DNA from: Aradus depressus
Taxonomy: Eukaryota; Arthropoda; Insecta; Hemiptera; Aradidae
Reading direction: 5' to 3'
Length of the DNA: 64,000 nt
Assembly (NCBI GenBank): GCA_963662175.1
Contig: OY759223.1
Location: 11,696,249-11,760,248 of the forward strand
Shown: in pieces, positions 9,367 through 19,169 of the stretch
How positions within the stretch are numbered: position 1 is the stretch's first letter
Layout of the letters: each line of letters begins with the position of its first letter
Translations under genes and position numbers: made by a program
Notes under the pieces: model-generated
Told to the model about the DNA's origin: nothing
The model's input: the letters and a program-made list of their open reading frames with translations, nothing else
The model's database searches: none

Positions 9367-10429
9367 ATCCCTTCCCTAGAAACTGTTCTTTTATTGCGTA
9401 CGGGGACGTCCTGGAGATTTTCGAAGGGTGACACGTGAACAAGTGGCTCGTGCAGCTTCAGAGATCAGAAGTTTACTTGACACACTACCTCATAGGTGGC
9501 GCGGAATGTTCATATTATGCAGAATATGACGTTTCCAACTTTTGAAATCGCGATATCTCATCAATGATTATTGTAGGAAAAAAAGTATTGAAACAGTTTT
9601 TGTAGATAATTGCATGATCTACAAACTTTGTACGACCTATTTTTGCGATAACACTTACCGTTTAAGAGAAATAATATTTTAACCTTGACCTTGAATAAAA
9701 TAATATAATAGAAATAATATTTTAACCTTTGACCTTGAATAAAATTTTTAGCCGACATAGGATCGGTGGGGACTTTTGACATTTATAATGGTGTATTCAA
9801 GGTCTGTATATGGTGTATTTTCAGCTCTATGCGAATTATTGCGAAGTTGAATGTCTATTTTGACTGGACTATAATGGAAAGTTCTATGTTAGTCGCTTGT
9901 CGAGTAGGTCTAAATGGAAGCCCATTGCTTTTTTTTTTTTACAAATAGATATTTACAACTGTATAAAAAATAAATACTCACCCAGTGATGACCTCCCTAG
10001 TCACTGAGTTACTCTTATTTGTAACTAATCACTGTCACTGCTGCTGCTAAGGAGGTCTCTAGACAATTGACACTTAAGCCATCGTAGAGGATTATTGTGG
10101 GAACTAAGAGAGAAAAATAATTTTACGTTAAGTTCAGTGTGAAGAGTTTTGTTGGAGACGTAGTAAGGAGCTTTGGCTAAATAAAATACGAAGGATTTTG
10201 GATTGAAAGGATTGGTTGCGCTGGAGATTGGAAGCCTTGGCAGAACCCCAGTGATCAAGTCCTTAAGTCCCAATAGGATTGAGTACTGCGTTGTACAAGA
10301 GTATATGTCGTTTTGTTTTCAAAGTTAATTTCTATCTTTCATCATCTTAGTAACAGATTATATCGTCTGTACATTTCTTGTTTTTTCAGTCTCGTGCGAG
10401 GTAGCGGAATTAACCATTACTAAATCAGA
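9367..10429. other. Unassigned; short tandem duplication near 9669-9750
   Basis: The phrase AGAAATAATATTTTAACC followed by TTGACCTTGAATAAAAT occurs twice in succession about 41 bases apart. No gene is supported in the interval. The 82-codon minus-strand frame at 10025-10273 has no recognisable motif. Confidence 0.4.
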
Positions 10430-10520
10430 TATTGATGTTTAAACAAAATGGTCGCTTGACTTTAGAGGAGGAGCGAAACCAAGTGATGAATTCATGCTGG
10501 GAAGTACTTTTCCGGTACTT
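10430..10520 (-). repeat. Family X fragment
   Basis: TTTAAACAAAATGGTCGCTT, then GGAGGAGCGAAACC and GGGAAGTACTTTTCC are the reverse of the family X opening. It directly abuts the tail end of a SINE-A copy, suggesting that SINE-A inserted into or beside family X. Confidence 0.6.
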
Positions 10521-10535
10521 TTTTCTCACTTTTAG

Positions 10536-10851
10536 ATTAGGTTTTATGACTCATACCCGGGTTTTAAAAACGAGGTCATATCATCGCCTATTACCAGAGC
10601 GCTCTTTCGTCACACTGGTGGACATGAGCCCGACTCTACTGCAGGAGTCCTAAATTTTGCCTATCCTAAATTTTTATTCATCTAGGGCTGCTAACGAGTA
10701 CCTGACATCGTACAGGCTCGGGACCATCGCTTAACGTCCCATCAGAAGGACGGCGGGCTTAAGTTTATTTTACCCCCCAGATAAAATAAACTAAGAGCCT
10801 CGGTCGGGTTTCGAACCCATGTTCTTGAGCCCAGAAGACAAGCACACATAC
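10536..10851 (-). mobile_element. SINE-A copy, head truncated by a foldback element
   Basis: In plus view it runs from AGGTTTTATGACTCATACCC through GAGCGCTCTTTCGTCAC, GGCTCGGGACCATCGCTTAA and GGTTTCGAACCC to CAAGCACACATACC. The outermost tRNA-like bases are replaced by the first base of the foldback arm at 10853, so the junction post-dates the SINE. Confidence 0.88.
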
Positions 10852-10852
10852 C

Positions 10853-11357
10853 AAAATTGTGCATAGGACTAAAGTTGTAGCACTTGCCGAGAGCTATAGT
10901 ATGGCGTCCTCGAAAAGACATAAATGACCCTTTCAATGGCTCAAACAGCCCTTGGAAGGGCGGGGTTTCCTTTTGAACCTTAAGTTTCATTACATTTTAT
11001 TAAAGTACTAAAGAAACAAGGAAGAACTGTGCAAACAGATTTTTGATACGTCAACTAGTTCTCGGAAAAAAAACGTTTAAAGTTGGAATAGTTGGAGTTT
11101 AATAACTTCAGAATAAGAAAAACGTGCTTTTTTAAACGTTTTTTTTCCGAGAACTACTTGACATATCAAAAATCTGTTTGCACAGTTCTTCCTTGTTTCT
11201 TTAGTACTTTAATAAAATGTAATGAAACTTAAGGGTCAAAAGGGAACCCCGCCCTTCCAAGGGCTGTTTGAGCAATTGAAAGGTTCATTTGTCTTTTCGA
11301 GGACGCCATACTATAGCTCTAGGTGAGTGCTGCAACTTTAGTCCTATGCACAATTTT
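10853..11357. mobile_element. Foldback element with about 228-bp arms
   Basis: Arm 10853-11081 and arm 11131-11357 are inverted copies separated by 49 bases. They share ATTGTGCATAGGACTAAAG, GGACGCCATACTATAGCTCT, AGGGCGGGG and CGGAAAAAAAACGTTTAAA in matching order. Just outside the right arm is GGGCCACCCTGTATAC, a motif often seen at insect DNA-transposon ends and again at 22445. No protein is encoded. An RNA across it would form a long hairpin, a potential small-RNA source (inference). Confidence 0.8.
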
Positions 11358-11539
11358 GATATTTCTAACCGTTTAGGAGTTATTTCACATGTGGCCCGCT
11401 TATTTGGGCCACCCTGTATACAGCCTTTTAACTTGTGAAGGTCAAAATTCACGTGTTTAAAAAAAAAAAATTCTATTTGTCTGTCAAAAGGATTCGGGTC
11501 AATCGGCTAAGTAGATATAAAACAAATTTTGGTTGGTTA

Positions 11540-11823
11540 GTTAATTATTGTTACTCATACCCAGGTTTTAATAACGAGGTCATATCGCCTACTACCAGAG
11601 CGCTCTTTCGTCACTCTGGTGGACATGAGCCCAACTCTACTCTGGGAGTCCTAATGTTGCCTACCTAGGTTTATTCACAGGGTTGGAGTCTTTAATGAGT
11701 ATCTGACATAACAGGCTCGGGACCATCGCTTAAGGTCCCATCAGAAGGATCTTTCGACCAGGTTTCGAACCAGCAATCTTGAGCTCAGGAAAGTATGCTT
11801 CCTTTAAACTACCGGTTCCCTCG
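11540..11823 (-). mobile_element. SINE-A copy, diverged
   Basis: It begins TTACTCATACCCAGG, then AGCGCTCTTTCGTCACTCTG, GGCTCGGGACCATCGC and GGTTTCGAACC, ending at CTACCGGTTCCCTC. Small internal deletions are present. It lies within family X-like surroundings. Confidence 0.85.
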
Positions 11824-12227
11824 CACTTCCTCCATCAGCTCGGAGTTGAGATTTGAACTTAAAAAAATGTGAAGGATTTCTTGTTGAACTTACGCCAAAT
11901 TGCATATTTATCTCAAGTTTTTCAGCTTAAAAGCTTTAAATCCTCTTTATCCAGTGGCTCACAATTATATCTTGAAAGTATGGCTGCCGTAGGTAATTAC
12001 ATATATATACATAAATCAAATTAGTTTCATAATTTAAATGGTCCAATTTCAATGTAATTTATTTCCATGAATAAAGGTCTTCCTACTGTAACTTTTACCT
12101 TGAAGGTTAACGTCTGCTACGTTATATTATTAAATATATCATTTTTTATAATAAATACGTTCATAACATAAGTCTGAGCAAAATTATTTATTGGTAAAAC
12201 GTGCTTATGTGAAGACCAGATCTTAGG
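11824..12227. other. Unassigned AT-rich sequence
   Basis: No gene, RNA or recognised repeat. Several short open frames are of random length. Confidence 0.4.
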
Positions 12228-12600
12228 TTGCATTTGATTTCACCAGCTGTACGAAGACTGGGGAGGTTTTGTAACCGGTCTGTCTCTGATTCTAAAAATG
12301 ACTGCGAATATGACTCGAATTTCTACCGAAAAAGAAGTAAGGAAAGCAACATAACCTGCTTTCTAGAACCCATGAGGACCTCCTATATAATATTTTCGCG
12401 AAATCAGCCGAAAAGAAGGAGGATTATAGAGGAGTCACAACACAAAAACCTTAATAGGATGAGTGTATTGACACGAACTTTTATTTTCATCCAAATCGAC
12501 CGAAGAGAGGCTCAACCCAAAAATACCAATAACTACCGACATAATGAATGTACCGACACAAAATGTTCTTTCTGATTAGGAAGAATGTGAACGAAGGACT
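12228..12600 (-). repeat. Family X copy read through by a 115-codon frame
   Basis: CCCATGAGGACCTCCTATA, CAGCCGAAAAGAAGG, TGTATTGACACGAACTTTTA, AATAACTACCGACATAATGA and TGTACCGACACAAAATG follow the family X order on the minus strand. The open frame at 12228-12575 is chance translation of the repeat: its only structure is the repeat period. Confidence 0.6.
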
Positions 12601-13138
12601 TCAATGAACTTCCACTGTAAGCCCGAGTGCCAACTCAGTCGCTTGAGACGTCGAACACTGCTTTAGCTCCAGGGATAAATTAATCTACAAAGAGAATCAA
12701 GGTACTCTCTCATTATCATTTTTTTTTTATCTTAATTTTTTTTTCCCTTCGTTCCTTAATAACTGCAGTTATACTATCTGCATATGCATCACACAGTACA
12801 CTCTGTAATATAAATATTAGAGAAGATTCTAGATATCTAGGCAAGTTAAGTAATGCGCCACTTCTAGGCAAGTATGCACTTTTATTTATTTTTTATGTTT
12901 ATCTAGAAAATGATAAATATACAACATTTATTAACAAGACGTATCTTGCCTTCAAGAATAATTGAAGTAATAAATACTTACACTTGGTGCTTAATATCTT
13001 GTTTAAATATTAATTTTGTTCATAATTTGTTGCACATTTAAAATAATAAGAGTTAATGATTTACTTTCCCAGTTAATGAAATGAAAAATAATTTGTATTC
13101 TGGGACATACGTCCCCTAAGGATAATAACATAAAGAAT
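12601..13138. other. Unassigned AT-rich sequence before the PLE remnant
   Basis: It is mostly AT-rich with T runs at 12718-12745. It may be decayed PLE sequence, but no reverse transcriptase motif is readable. Confidence 0.4.
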
Positions 13139-13672
13139 AAACTAGAGTATACGGCAGAGTGTTCTGCCGTACCTCCCCAGACTCTCTGAGAAATTATCTC
13201 GGGTAATAAATAGAGATGATGTGAATGTGGGTTTCAAAAGTAGGACTTCTCTTAAGGGGATGCTCTCAAAAACCAAAGGTCGTGTGGACCTCCCTGACAA
13301 ATCCGGCGTGTACAGGATTACATGTAAAGACTGTGAATGTTTTTATCTTGGCAGACAGGCTGGAAGCTGAGGACTAGACTGAGGGAACATTTGAGGAGGG
13401 GCGACTCTGAATTTTTCCAACACCTCCAGAACACAGGACATGAGGCCGGTTCAGTCTCGTTACTGCACCATGTCCAAAAAAGTAGAAAGATGGATACATT
13501 AGAAAGTATCGAAATCAAATTGGAAAGGAGGAAGAGAGAGTCCCCCCTCCTCAACTCTAGAGAGGGGATGGGAGGTTTGTCCAGTCTCACGTACACCGTT
13601 CTTCCAGTTGTGACTCAGATGGTGGACAGGAATAACTCGTCTGTCCCCATCCATGATATTTTAAATTGTTAA
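13139..13672 (+). pseudogene. Penelope-like element: C-terminal coding remnant with GIY-YIG-type endonuclease motifs
   Basis: In one frame, 13139-13370 reads VLPYLPRLSEKL, SLKGMLSKTKGR, then SGVYRITCKDCECFYLG followed by a stop. A frameshift leads into KLRTRLREHLRRGDSEFFQH and HVQKSRKMDTLESIEIKLE, ending at a stop at 13670. This order (linker, GVYxIxC..C..FYLG, then TRLREH) is the end of PLE proteins, where a GIY-YIG nuclease nicks target DNA. The reverse transcriptase is missing. The frameshift shows the copy is dead. The last 20 residues recur at 60410, linking the two loci. Confidence 0.85.
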
Positions 13673-13935
13673 TGTTTGTTGTTGTAGATTGTTATTTATT
13701 TGTTTTTATTATTTAGTTTTATTCAAAATTTTTTATCAGGTATGTTTATCAAAAATTGTGTTTTTAATTATTTATTTGCTATTTATATTACATACTATAT
13801 TTAGGATGGTTCTTTTGTAGACTGCCTGATGATGAGGGAGACCTCGAAAGCCGGCTAGCATTACTTAAATAAAAATCTGTGAGAGGTCAGACTACCTTAT
13901 ATTTGACATCCTGCGAAATAATCCCTTCTCACTAC
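13673..13935 (+). mobile_element. PLE-e 3' region with hammerhead-like motif
   Basis: Directly after the PLE stop codon come AT-rich sequence, the hammerhead-like motif, then AAATAAAAATCTGTGAGAGG and a TATATTTGACATCCTG block. The same order stands at 60500-60670. Position downstream of the ORF fits the PLE terminal repeat, where hammerhead ribozymes are reported for this superfamily. Confidence 0.75.
13823..13860 (+). ncRNA. Hammerhead-like ribozyme motif (PLE-e)
   Basis: Stem I is TGC (13823-13825) with GCA (13858-13860). The core CTGATGA is 13826-13832, with an extra T. Stem II is GAGG-GAGA-CCTC, 4 bp with a GNRA tetraloop. GAA is 13846-13848, the palindromic stem III is AGCCGGCT (13849-13856), and A13857 is at the cleavage position. 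The paralogue at 60575 has loop GAAA instead of GAGA, another GNRA loop. It is the only motif here physically linked to PLE coding sequence. Confidence 0.65.
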
Positions 13936-14090
13936 ATCAGCCATCTTCATATTAGAGTATACAAGTATCAACCAGTAGAGAAGAATAAAAATAAAATAAA
14001 AAAGGTCTCTAGGAATAAATATTAAATGTTAAAAACAGGCAATGAGTGAAACAATATAATAAACTAGTGAAAAATGATAAAGAGAAATAA
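13936..14090. other. Unassigned AT-rich sequence
   Basis: A-rich sequence between the PLE remnant and a TIR element; no gene. Confidence 0.4.
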
Positions 14091-14995
14091 GTCCACCACA
14101 ATCAAAACTCACAATATCCAAAAATCACAATGTTGGGAATTTTCCAAAAACCGTTCTCGACTACAATTTGCTTCGCCGGTCTTCAAATGTTTTTTTACAT
14201 CCTGTTAGCACTTTAAAAATTAATACATAATACATACAAAAAAAAAACGAATTTTTATATAGCGTTATAAAAATAAAAGCAATAAAATGTTGGATAATGT
14301 TAGTTTTGAAATCAATGTTTGGATAATGTGAGTTTTGATTCCCACCACATAGGATAATGTTAGTTTTGAAATCAATGTTTGGATAATGTGAGTTTTGATT
14401 CCACCACATAGGATAATGTTAGTTTTGAAATCAATGTTTGGATAATGTGAGTTTTGAAATCAATGTTTGGATAATGTGAGTTTTGATTCCACCACATAGG
14501 ATAATGTTAGTTTGAAATCAATGTTTGGATAATGTTAGTTTTGAAATCAATGTTTGGATAATGTGAGTTTTGATCACCACATGTATAAATAAATCAAAAC
14601 CATTCAACATTTTCAAATGCAATGTAAATTTATTGTTACAATTAATTCAACTTAAAATAATTAAAAAAAAAAATGAAAAATGGTTAAAATTGACACATAA
14701 TTATAATTTAACATAAAGCATAGGTAATAATAAAATTTTATTTAAAATAAAAACTGCAAAGAAAATACAGCACAAAATAAAAAAATAAACGATAACCTAT
14801 TTGAGCAGGTTATGCTTTCAAGTACTGCTTTCTGATTAGTGTCAGAACCTAGTGGAGAATGTTAGTTCTGACTCCAACCCTCATTTTCTAGGCCCATTAA
14901 ACATAGGACATGGTGACTTTTGATTCTAACCAACGCCATATTTGAATTCAGCTCAAAAAATTACAAAAATATTGTGAGTTTTGATTCTGGTGGAC
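14091..14995. mobile_element. Non-autonomous element with about 27-bp TIRs
   Basis: The left end GTCCACCACAATCAAAACTC continuing ACAATATCC is matched inverted at the right end by ATATTGTGAGTTTTGATTC followed by TGGTGGAC. The interior is AT-rich with no protein. A tandem array whose units contain the same end sequence lies inside. The TSD is unclear, so the superfamily is unassigned. Confidence 0.55.
14283..14585 (+). repeat. Minisatellite of two alternating submotifs inside the TIR element
   Basis: GGATAATGTTAGTTTTGAAA with TCAATGTTT alternates with GGATAATGTGAGTTTTGATT with CCACCACATA, giving units of about 28-31 and 60 bases, some doubled. The second submotif is nearly the terminal sequence of the host element. 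Open frames across it are repeat translations. Confidence 0.85.
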
Positions 14996-15359
14996 TCAAA
15001 TAAGAAAATAAAAATGAGAAAAACAAGTATGAATAATAATATGAAACATGATAACAATAATGACTTGTACATGAATTGTAAGAACTGGACTGATGAAACA
15101 GAAGAGTGACAATCGGTCTAGTGGAGAGAGAGACTTATAGGAAGACGAGAACTATCTCATAGGAGCCAGCTTTAGGAATCAGAGGTTTGCTGAGTTAGGA
15201 GATAATGGAAAAGTAGGGACTTAAATGAATGAAGAGTAGAAGCATGGCGAATCTGGAGAGGGAGAGAGTTCTAGAGGGAGTTATACGAGGTATAAGGGAA
15301 GTTATCGGTCAAAAATTCGATGTTGACTTTTCATCAAAATTTCATGTTTCACCGTGATT
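14996..15359. other. Unassigned sequence
   Basis: AT-rich up to 15060, then purine-rich GAGAGAG-type sequence around 15120-15290. No gene is supported. Confidence 0.4.
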
Positions 15360-15481
15360 TCAAAATATATAAAAAAAATGGTCGTTGGTGAATCACCAGT
15401 TATGTACTTCCCTAGAAAGAATTAAACAATTGATATTTTCTCTTACTCCAAAGCTTATCGACCGTTTGGGTTAAAACTCAA
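15360..15481 (+). repeat. Family X fragment
   Basis: GGTGAATCACC, TGTACTTCCC, AATTAA and CGACCGTTTGGG appear in family X order. It is cut off by the gap. Confidence 0.6.
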
Positions 15482-15507
15482 TATTTGACTTAGTGGCTTT
15501 TCCTCTT

Positions 15508-15707
15508 NNNNNNNNNNNNNNNNNNNNNNNNNNNNNNNNNNNNNNNNNNNNNNNNNNNNNNNNNNNNNNNNNNNNNNNNNNNNNNNNNNNNNNNNNNNNN
15601 NNNNNNNNNNNNNNNNNNNNNNNNNNNNNNNNNNNNNNNNNNNNNNNNNNNNNNNNNNNNNNNNNNNNNNNNNNNNNNNNNNNNNNNNNNNNNNNNNNNN
15701 NNNNNNN
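15508..15707. other. Assembly gap, exactly 200 N
   Basis: Two hundred consecutive N. The right side enters mid-body of a SINE-A copy, so the missing sequence probably includes the remainder of that SINE. A round number suggests a placeholder, not a measured length. Confidence 0.99.
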
Positions 15708-15867
15708 AGGCTCGGGACCATCGCTTAACGTCCCATCCGAATAACGGCGTGCTTAAGTTTATTTTACCTCCCAGATAAAATAAACTAAGGGCCTCGGTCG
15801 GGTTACGAACCCACGACCTTGAGCTCAGAAGTCAAGCACGCATACCACTGAGCTACCGGCGCCCTTG
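15708..15867 (-). mobile_element. SINE-A copy, right part beside the gap
   Basis: It runs from AGGCTCGGGACCATCGCTTA through ACCTCCCAGATAAAATAAAC to the tRNA-like head ending GAGCTACCGGCGCCC. The head is one of the best preserved in the window. The B box has TTACGAACC instead of TTTCGAACC. Confidence 0.9.
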
Positions 15868-16060
15868 AGGTTCTGAATATACATATAATATTTCATGTCG
15901 ATATATTCATTCTATCGGTAGTTATGTTCACAAACATACACAAATCTTTTTTTTCCATTTTTGGAATCTTTGGAAAAGAAGAAATTCCGTTGAAAACTCA
16001 ACTTCGAATTTCTGACCGATTACATAACTTCCCCTATGCTTCATATAGATATATAAACAA
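15868..16060 (+). repeat. Family X 3' part
   Basis: It contains TTTCATGTCGATATATTCAT, TCGGTAGTTATGTTCACAAA, CCATTTTTGGAATCTTTGG and CCGTTGAAAACTCAACTTC, then ends near TTCATATAGATATATAAAC. This is the end of family X seen also at 61740-61830. Confidence 0.65.
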
Positions 16061-16460
16061 AAAAATAATAAACATTATGGAGAAAATGATTCCATGTATT
16101 GCTCTCATATAAGGTCTGACATCATGTATTTGTAGTTAACGTCGGGTCTTAATGAGTCAAGTATAACACAATGAAATTTATAGTGACCCCTATAAAAAGT
16201 CTATAACTCGATACAGTTTATAGACGTTATATAAATAGATCCTTGGCAGTATTGTTTATTTTGTTTTTTTATCCAGACGATAAAATCTCAGGTTGTTAGG
16301 TTTTGAATAGCACACAATTTTTTTTTATAGTGGAATTGCGGTAGTGTAGACTCTATAAGATGAAATTACTGCCCCACACGTTTATAGTAATGAGAAGAAA
16401 ATTTTCTCATAAATTAATTTTTGACGAGCTTTCCAACGATGAGCTATATTCATATCCACA
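16061..16460. other. Unassigned AT-rich sequence
   Basis: No gene is seen. It ends at the poly-T that marks the antisense LINE-J copy. Confidence 0.4.
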
Positions 16461-17052
16461 TTTTTTTTTTTCTTTTGTCTTTTATTTATGAAGATACAAC
16501 TGTTGCTAGGGTGCAACAACCAGCATTATGATGGTATTGATATGTTGGCGTGAAGGGCATGTGAGAGGAAGGCTACCAGTGGTAGGTCCTTGGGACGAAA
16601 ATTATATTATTTATTAGGACAAGAACAGAAAAAATAAATAAAAATGAATTGAAAGAAAATTTTGATGGATGGTTAAGAGAGATGATAAAAGTAAAGGAAA
16701 ATTATGTAAAAAAAAAAAAAAATTTAAGAATGAATATGATTCAAGGTGGCAGTAAGTCTCTGTTCCATCTTCTCTTCAACCTTCGTGGGGGGTTTTGTGG
16801 TGAGTATTGTGAAGATAAAATACGTATTTCTGGGTTTGTATGTGTATAAAGTTTTCTAAAAAACCGTATGTAAGCAGTTTGTATTATGTCGGGTACTGTG
16901 TGTATCATAAGATCGTTATGAAGTGTTCTGTTGTTTATGTATGAGGGAGGGAGGGGGGGTGGAGGGGGAGGGGGGGCACTATCAGTCCGAGGGTTTTTTT
17001 GCGTGAAACGCCTGAATTCGTTTGATGTTGGATATTTTTGCTGAACCGTATA
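16461..17052 (-). mobile_element. LINE-J (Jockey-type) antisense 3' copy
   Basis: Poly-T at 16461 is the reversed poly-A tail. Next come the 3' UTR (ACAACTGTTGCTAGGGTGCA, GGCGTGAAGGGCATGTGAG) and, on the minus strand, coding sequence ending RRLKRRWNRDLLPP, preceded by a YIRFFRKLYTHTNPEIR-like stretch as at 35600-35760. A 116-codon frame on the minus strand at 16741-17091 contains it. A G-rich tract at 16936-16977 is not in the sister copies. Confidence 0.85.
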
Positions 17053-17104
17053 TTCATTTCCACTTTTAAAGCATATATTTGAGCTAGGCAACAGACTAGG
17101 ATAA

Positions 17105-17660
17105 CAGTTCTCTAGACAGTTTTCAACGGAATTTCATGTTTTCCGACCTCTAGATTCCAAATATTAAAACAATTTATGTTTATCTATGATGACGGTAACT
17201 CCCGATAGAATTAATGTGACAACACGAAATTTTATATGTGAATCCAGAATCCTCTAACCAATACATATATTGATTTTCAGCCGAATCGAACAAAGGTAAG
17301 GGGGGGATTAGGGGGGAGCTAAACATAAAAACTCGAATAATTGTCGATGTAATAAATGTATCAACACAAAATTTCATTTTTAAGTAATACCAAATGAGGA
17401 CATAACCTGTCAAATTTCAGCGATATCGGCTGAAGGGAAGGGGTTTCAGGGGAGGGGGCTCAATTCACTCTAATAACAGCCGATTTTATCGTTTTAAATT
17501 TAAATAAGAAGATTTAGGAGCCCCTTTGTTAGTCAAACTGTTGAATATTAGAGCAAATGGTCGACTGGTTTTGGAGGAAAAGCGAAAAGGTAGTTACTAG
17601 GGGGAAGTACATTGCAGATGATTCGCCGATTTTTTTTTTCAGCCAAATTGACCCAAGAGG
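17105..17660 (-). repeat. Family X, long copy
   Basis: On the minus strand this gives a nearly complete middle of family X. In plus view the phrases TTTTCAACGGAATTTCATG, CTCCCGATAGAATTAATGTG, TTGATTTTCAGCCGAATCG, TGTAATAAATGTATCAACAC, TTTCAGCGATATCGGCTGAA and GGGGAAGTACATTGCAG follow one another. A similar block (polypurine, then GAATGTATCGACAC-like, then TTTTCAGC..ATCGGC) repeats with a period of about 130-150 bases, so family X has internal subrepeats. Confidence 0.7.
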
Positions 17661-18306
17661 AAAAGTCTTTTGAAAAGTGAAACCTCAGCTACAAGTAATC
17701 CAAGCTAAGTAATTTGCCAGCAACTTGTTTTTTTTTCGTCTAGAGCTAGAGAAAGTAATCGTAGTTACGTTGAGGGCGAGCGTAGGCTTTGCTCGATATA
17801 AATTTGACATTAAAATTAACATTAGGGCTAGCGAAACATTGGATAAGGTCAATTGTCTAGAGGCCAGTCAGATAAGTACGTAGGAGGAGATAATGTGTTT
17901 TTGGTTCGTATGTTGTGTGTTAATCCAAGGCGCCTTACTCCCACAGAAGGGGTGTGGCGCCATCAGCCTTCCTACTAGTGGTAGGCAAAAGCGCTAATTC
18001 TTTATTCCTGATACTGATACTGTTACTTTCACACAAAAACGCTAATAATTGTCATTGTAATGATTGTGTCGACACAATAGAGTGGGTCGAAAAAATCTAT
18101 TTTTTTTATCCGAACTGTTATAGTGCGGAAAAGTGGCCTCCAGGAAGAAAAATGACGTAAACATTTTAAAAATCGGTTGACATCTTCCGTTCGCGCATCG
18201 TACTTGAAATTTATGGAAATGGACAAAATTGAACATTTTGTAACGGAAAATGCACCTGACTGGGACGAGCTCGATCTGCTCTTGGCGCTTGGGAAGCAGA
18301 AGAGTG
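17661..18306. other. Mixed sequence, no gene supported
   Basis: A short family X echo lies near 18030-18100 (AATTGTCATTGTAATGATTG, TGTCGACACAAT). Three overlapping 64-68 codon frames there are antisense shadows of one another with no motif. Confidence 0.4.
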
Positions 18307-18471
18307 AGGTACTCGTTAAAGACCCCTGTCCTAGGTGAATAAAAAATTTAGGACTCCCACCGTAGACTCTGGCTCATGTCCACCAGAGTGACGAAAGAGC
18401 TCTCTGGTAGTAGGCGATATGACCTCGTAGTTAAAGCCCGGGCATGTGTCATAAAACCTAACCTAACCTCT
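18307..18471 (+). repeat. SINE-A 3' half
   Basis: It starts at GTACTCGTTAAAGACCCC, includes AGAGTGACGAAAGAGCTCTC and ends CATAAAACCTAACCTAACC, the (CCTAA)n type of tail. The head is missing. Confidence 0.85.
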
Positions 18472-18519
18472 TACTATGACAAATGAGTAACTGACGCCGT
18501 ACAGGTTCAACATGGAATT

Positions 18520-18660
18520 TAGTATGGGGATACAGAAGCCCATTTCTAAGTCAAATATTGATTTTTAAACAAAATGGTGGATTGTCTTTAAAGGAGGAGC
18601 AAAAACATCTGTAGGGGATGTACATCGATGGTGTTTCTTTGTTCACACTTCCTCTAGTTA
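18520..18660 (-). repeat. Family X fragment
   Basis: AAATATTGATTTTTAAACAA, TTTAAAGGAGGAGCAAAAAC and GGGGATGTACATCG match the reversed opening of family X, directly next to a SINE-A tail. Confidence 0.55.
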
Positions 18661-18805
18661 GTTATTGTGACTCATGTCATGAGTATCTGACATTATACAG
18701 ACTTGATCCAAAGGACGACGTGCTCAAGGTTTTTTCACGTCCCAAAAAAAAAAAAAATATATAAGGCCTTGGTCGGGTTTCGAACCCGCAATATTGATCC
18801 CCCTT
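18655..18805 (-). repeat. SINE-A remnant, deleted internally
   Basis: TTATTGTGACTCATG (tail type with TTAGTTAG) is followed by TGAGTATCTGACATTATACA, GGACGACGTGCTCAAGG and the B-box region GGTCGGGTTTCGAACCCGC. Large deletions and an A run divide the parts. Confidence 0.65.
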
Positions 18806-19169
18806 TTAAATGTGACAGTTCACCATTTCTTGGAGACATCTCTGACCGAGATAAGTCAGATACTCAAAGAATAATCCTTAAAAAAAGCGAGTTAAACCCC
18901 AGATATTGCGGCTTGTTGTTTGAGAAGTTTGTGCTATTTTTTTATATATTTTTTGTTCTTTATCACAATAGTTGAGGGTGCTACACTACATTAAAATTAA
19001 AGTTGAAAAAAACCTGGGGGGGGGGGGGGGGGAGGAGGAGAAAAAAAAAGTAAAGATTGAGGAGGCACTGCAAGACGCGTGCTTCCGTTACGTCTTAGTC
19101 TGGCTTTCGACACGGCTCCTGTTCTTGGGCCGAATCCACCAGCTTGTCTTAGCTATTTTTTTTGTCTAA
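18806..19169. other. Unassigned; G run at 19017-19032
   Basis: No gene is supported. A G tract is followed by GAGGAGGAG and an A run. Confidence 0.4.

Noticed and set aside
12228..12575. 115-codon protein gene
   Set aside because: The frame follows family X subrepeats on the opposite strand and has no motif of its own.
15455..15744. Open frames across the gap
   Set aside because: They consist almost wholly of unknown bases and carry no information.
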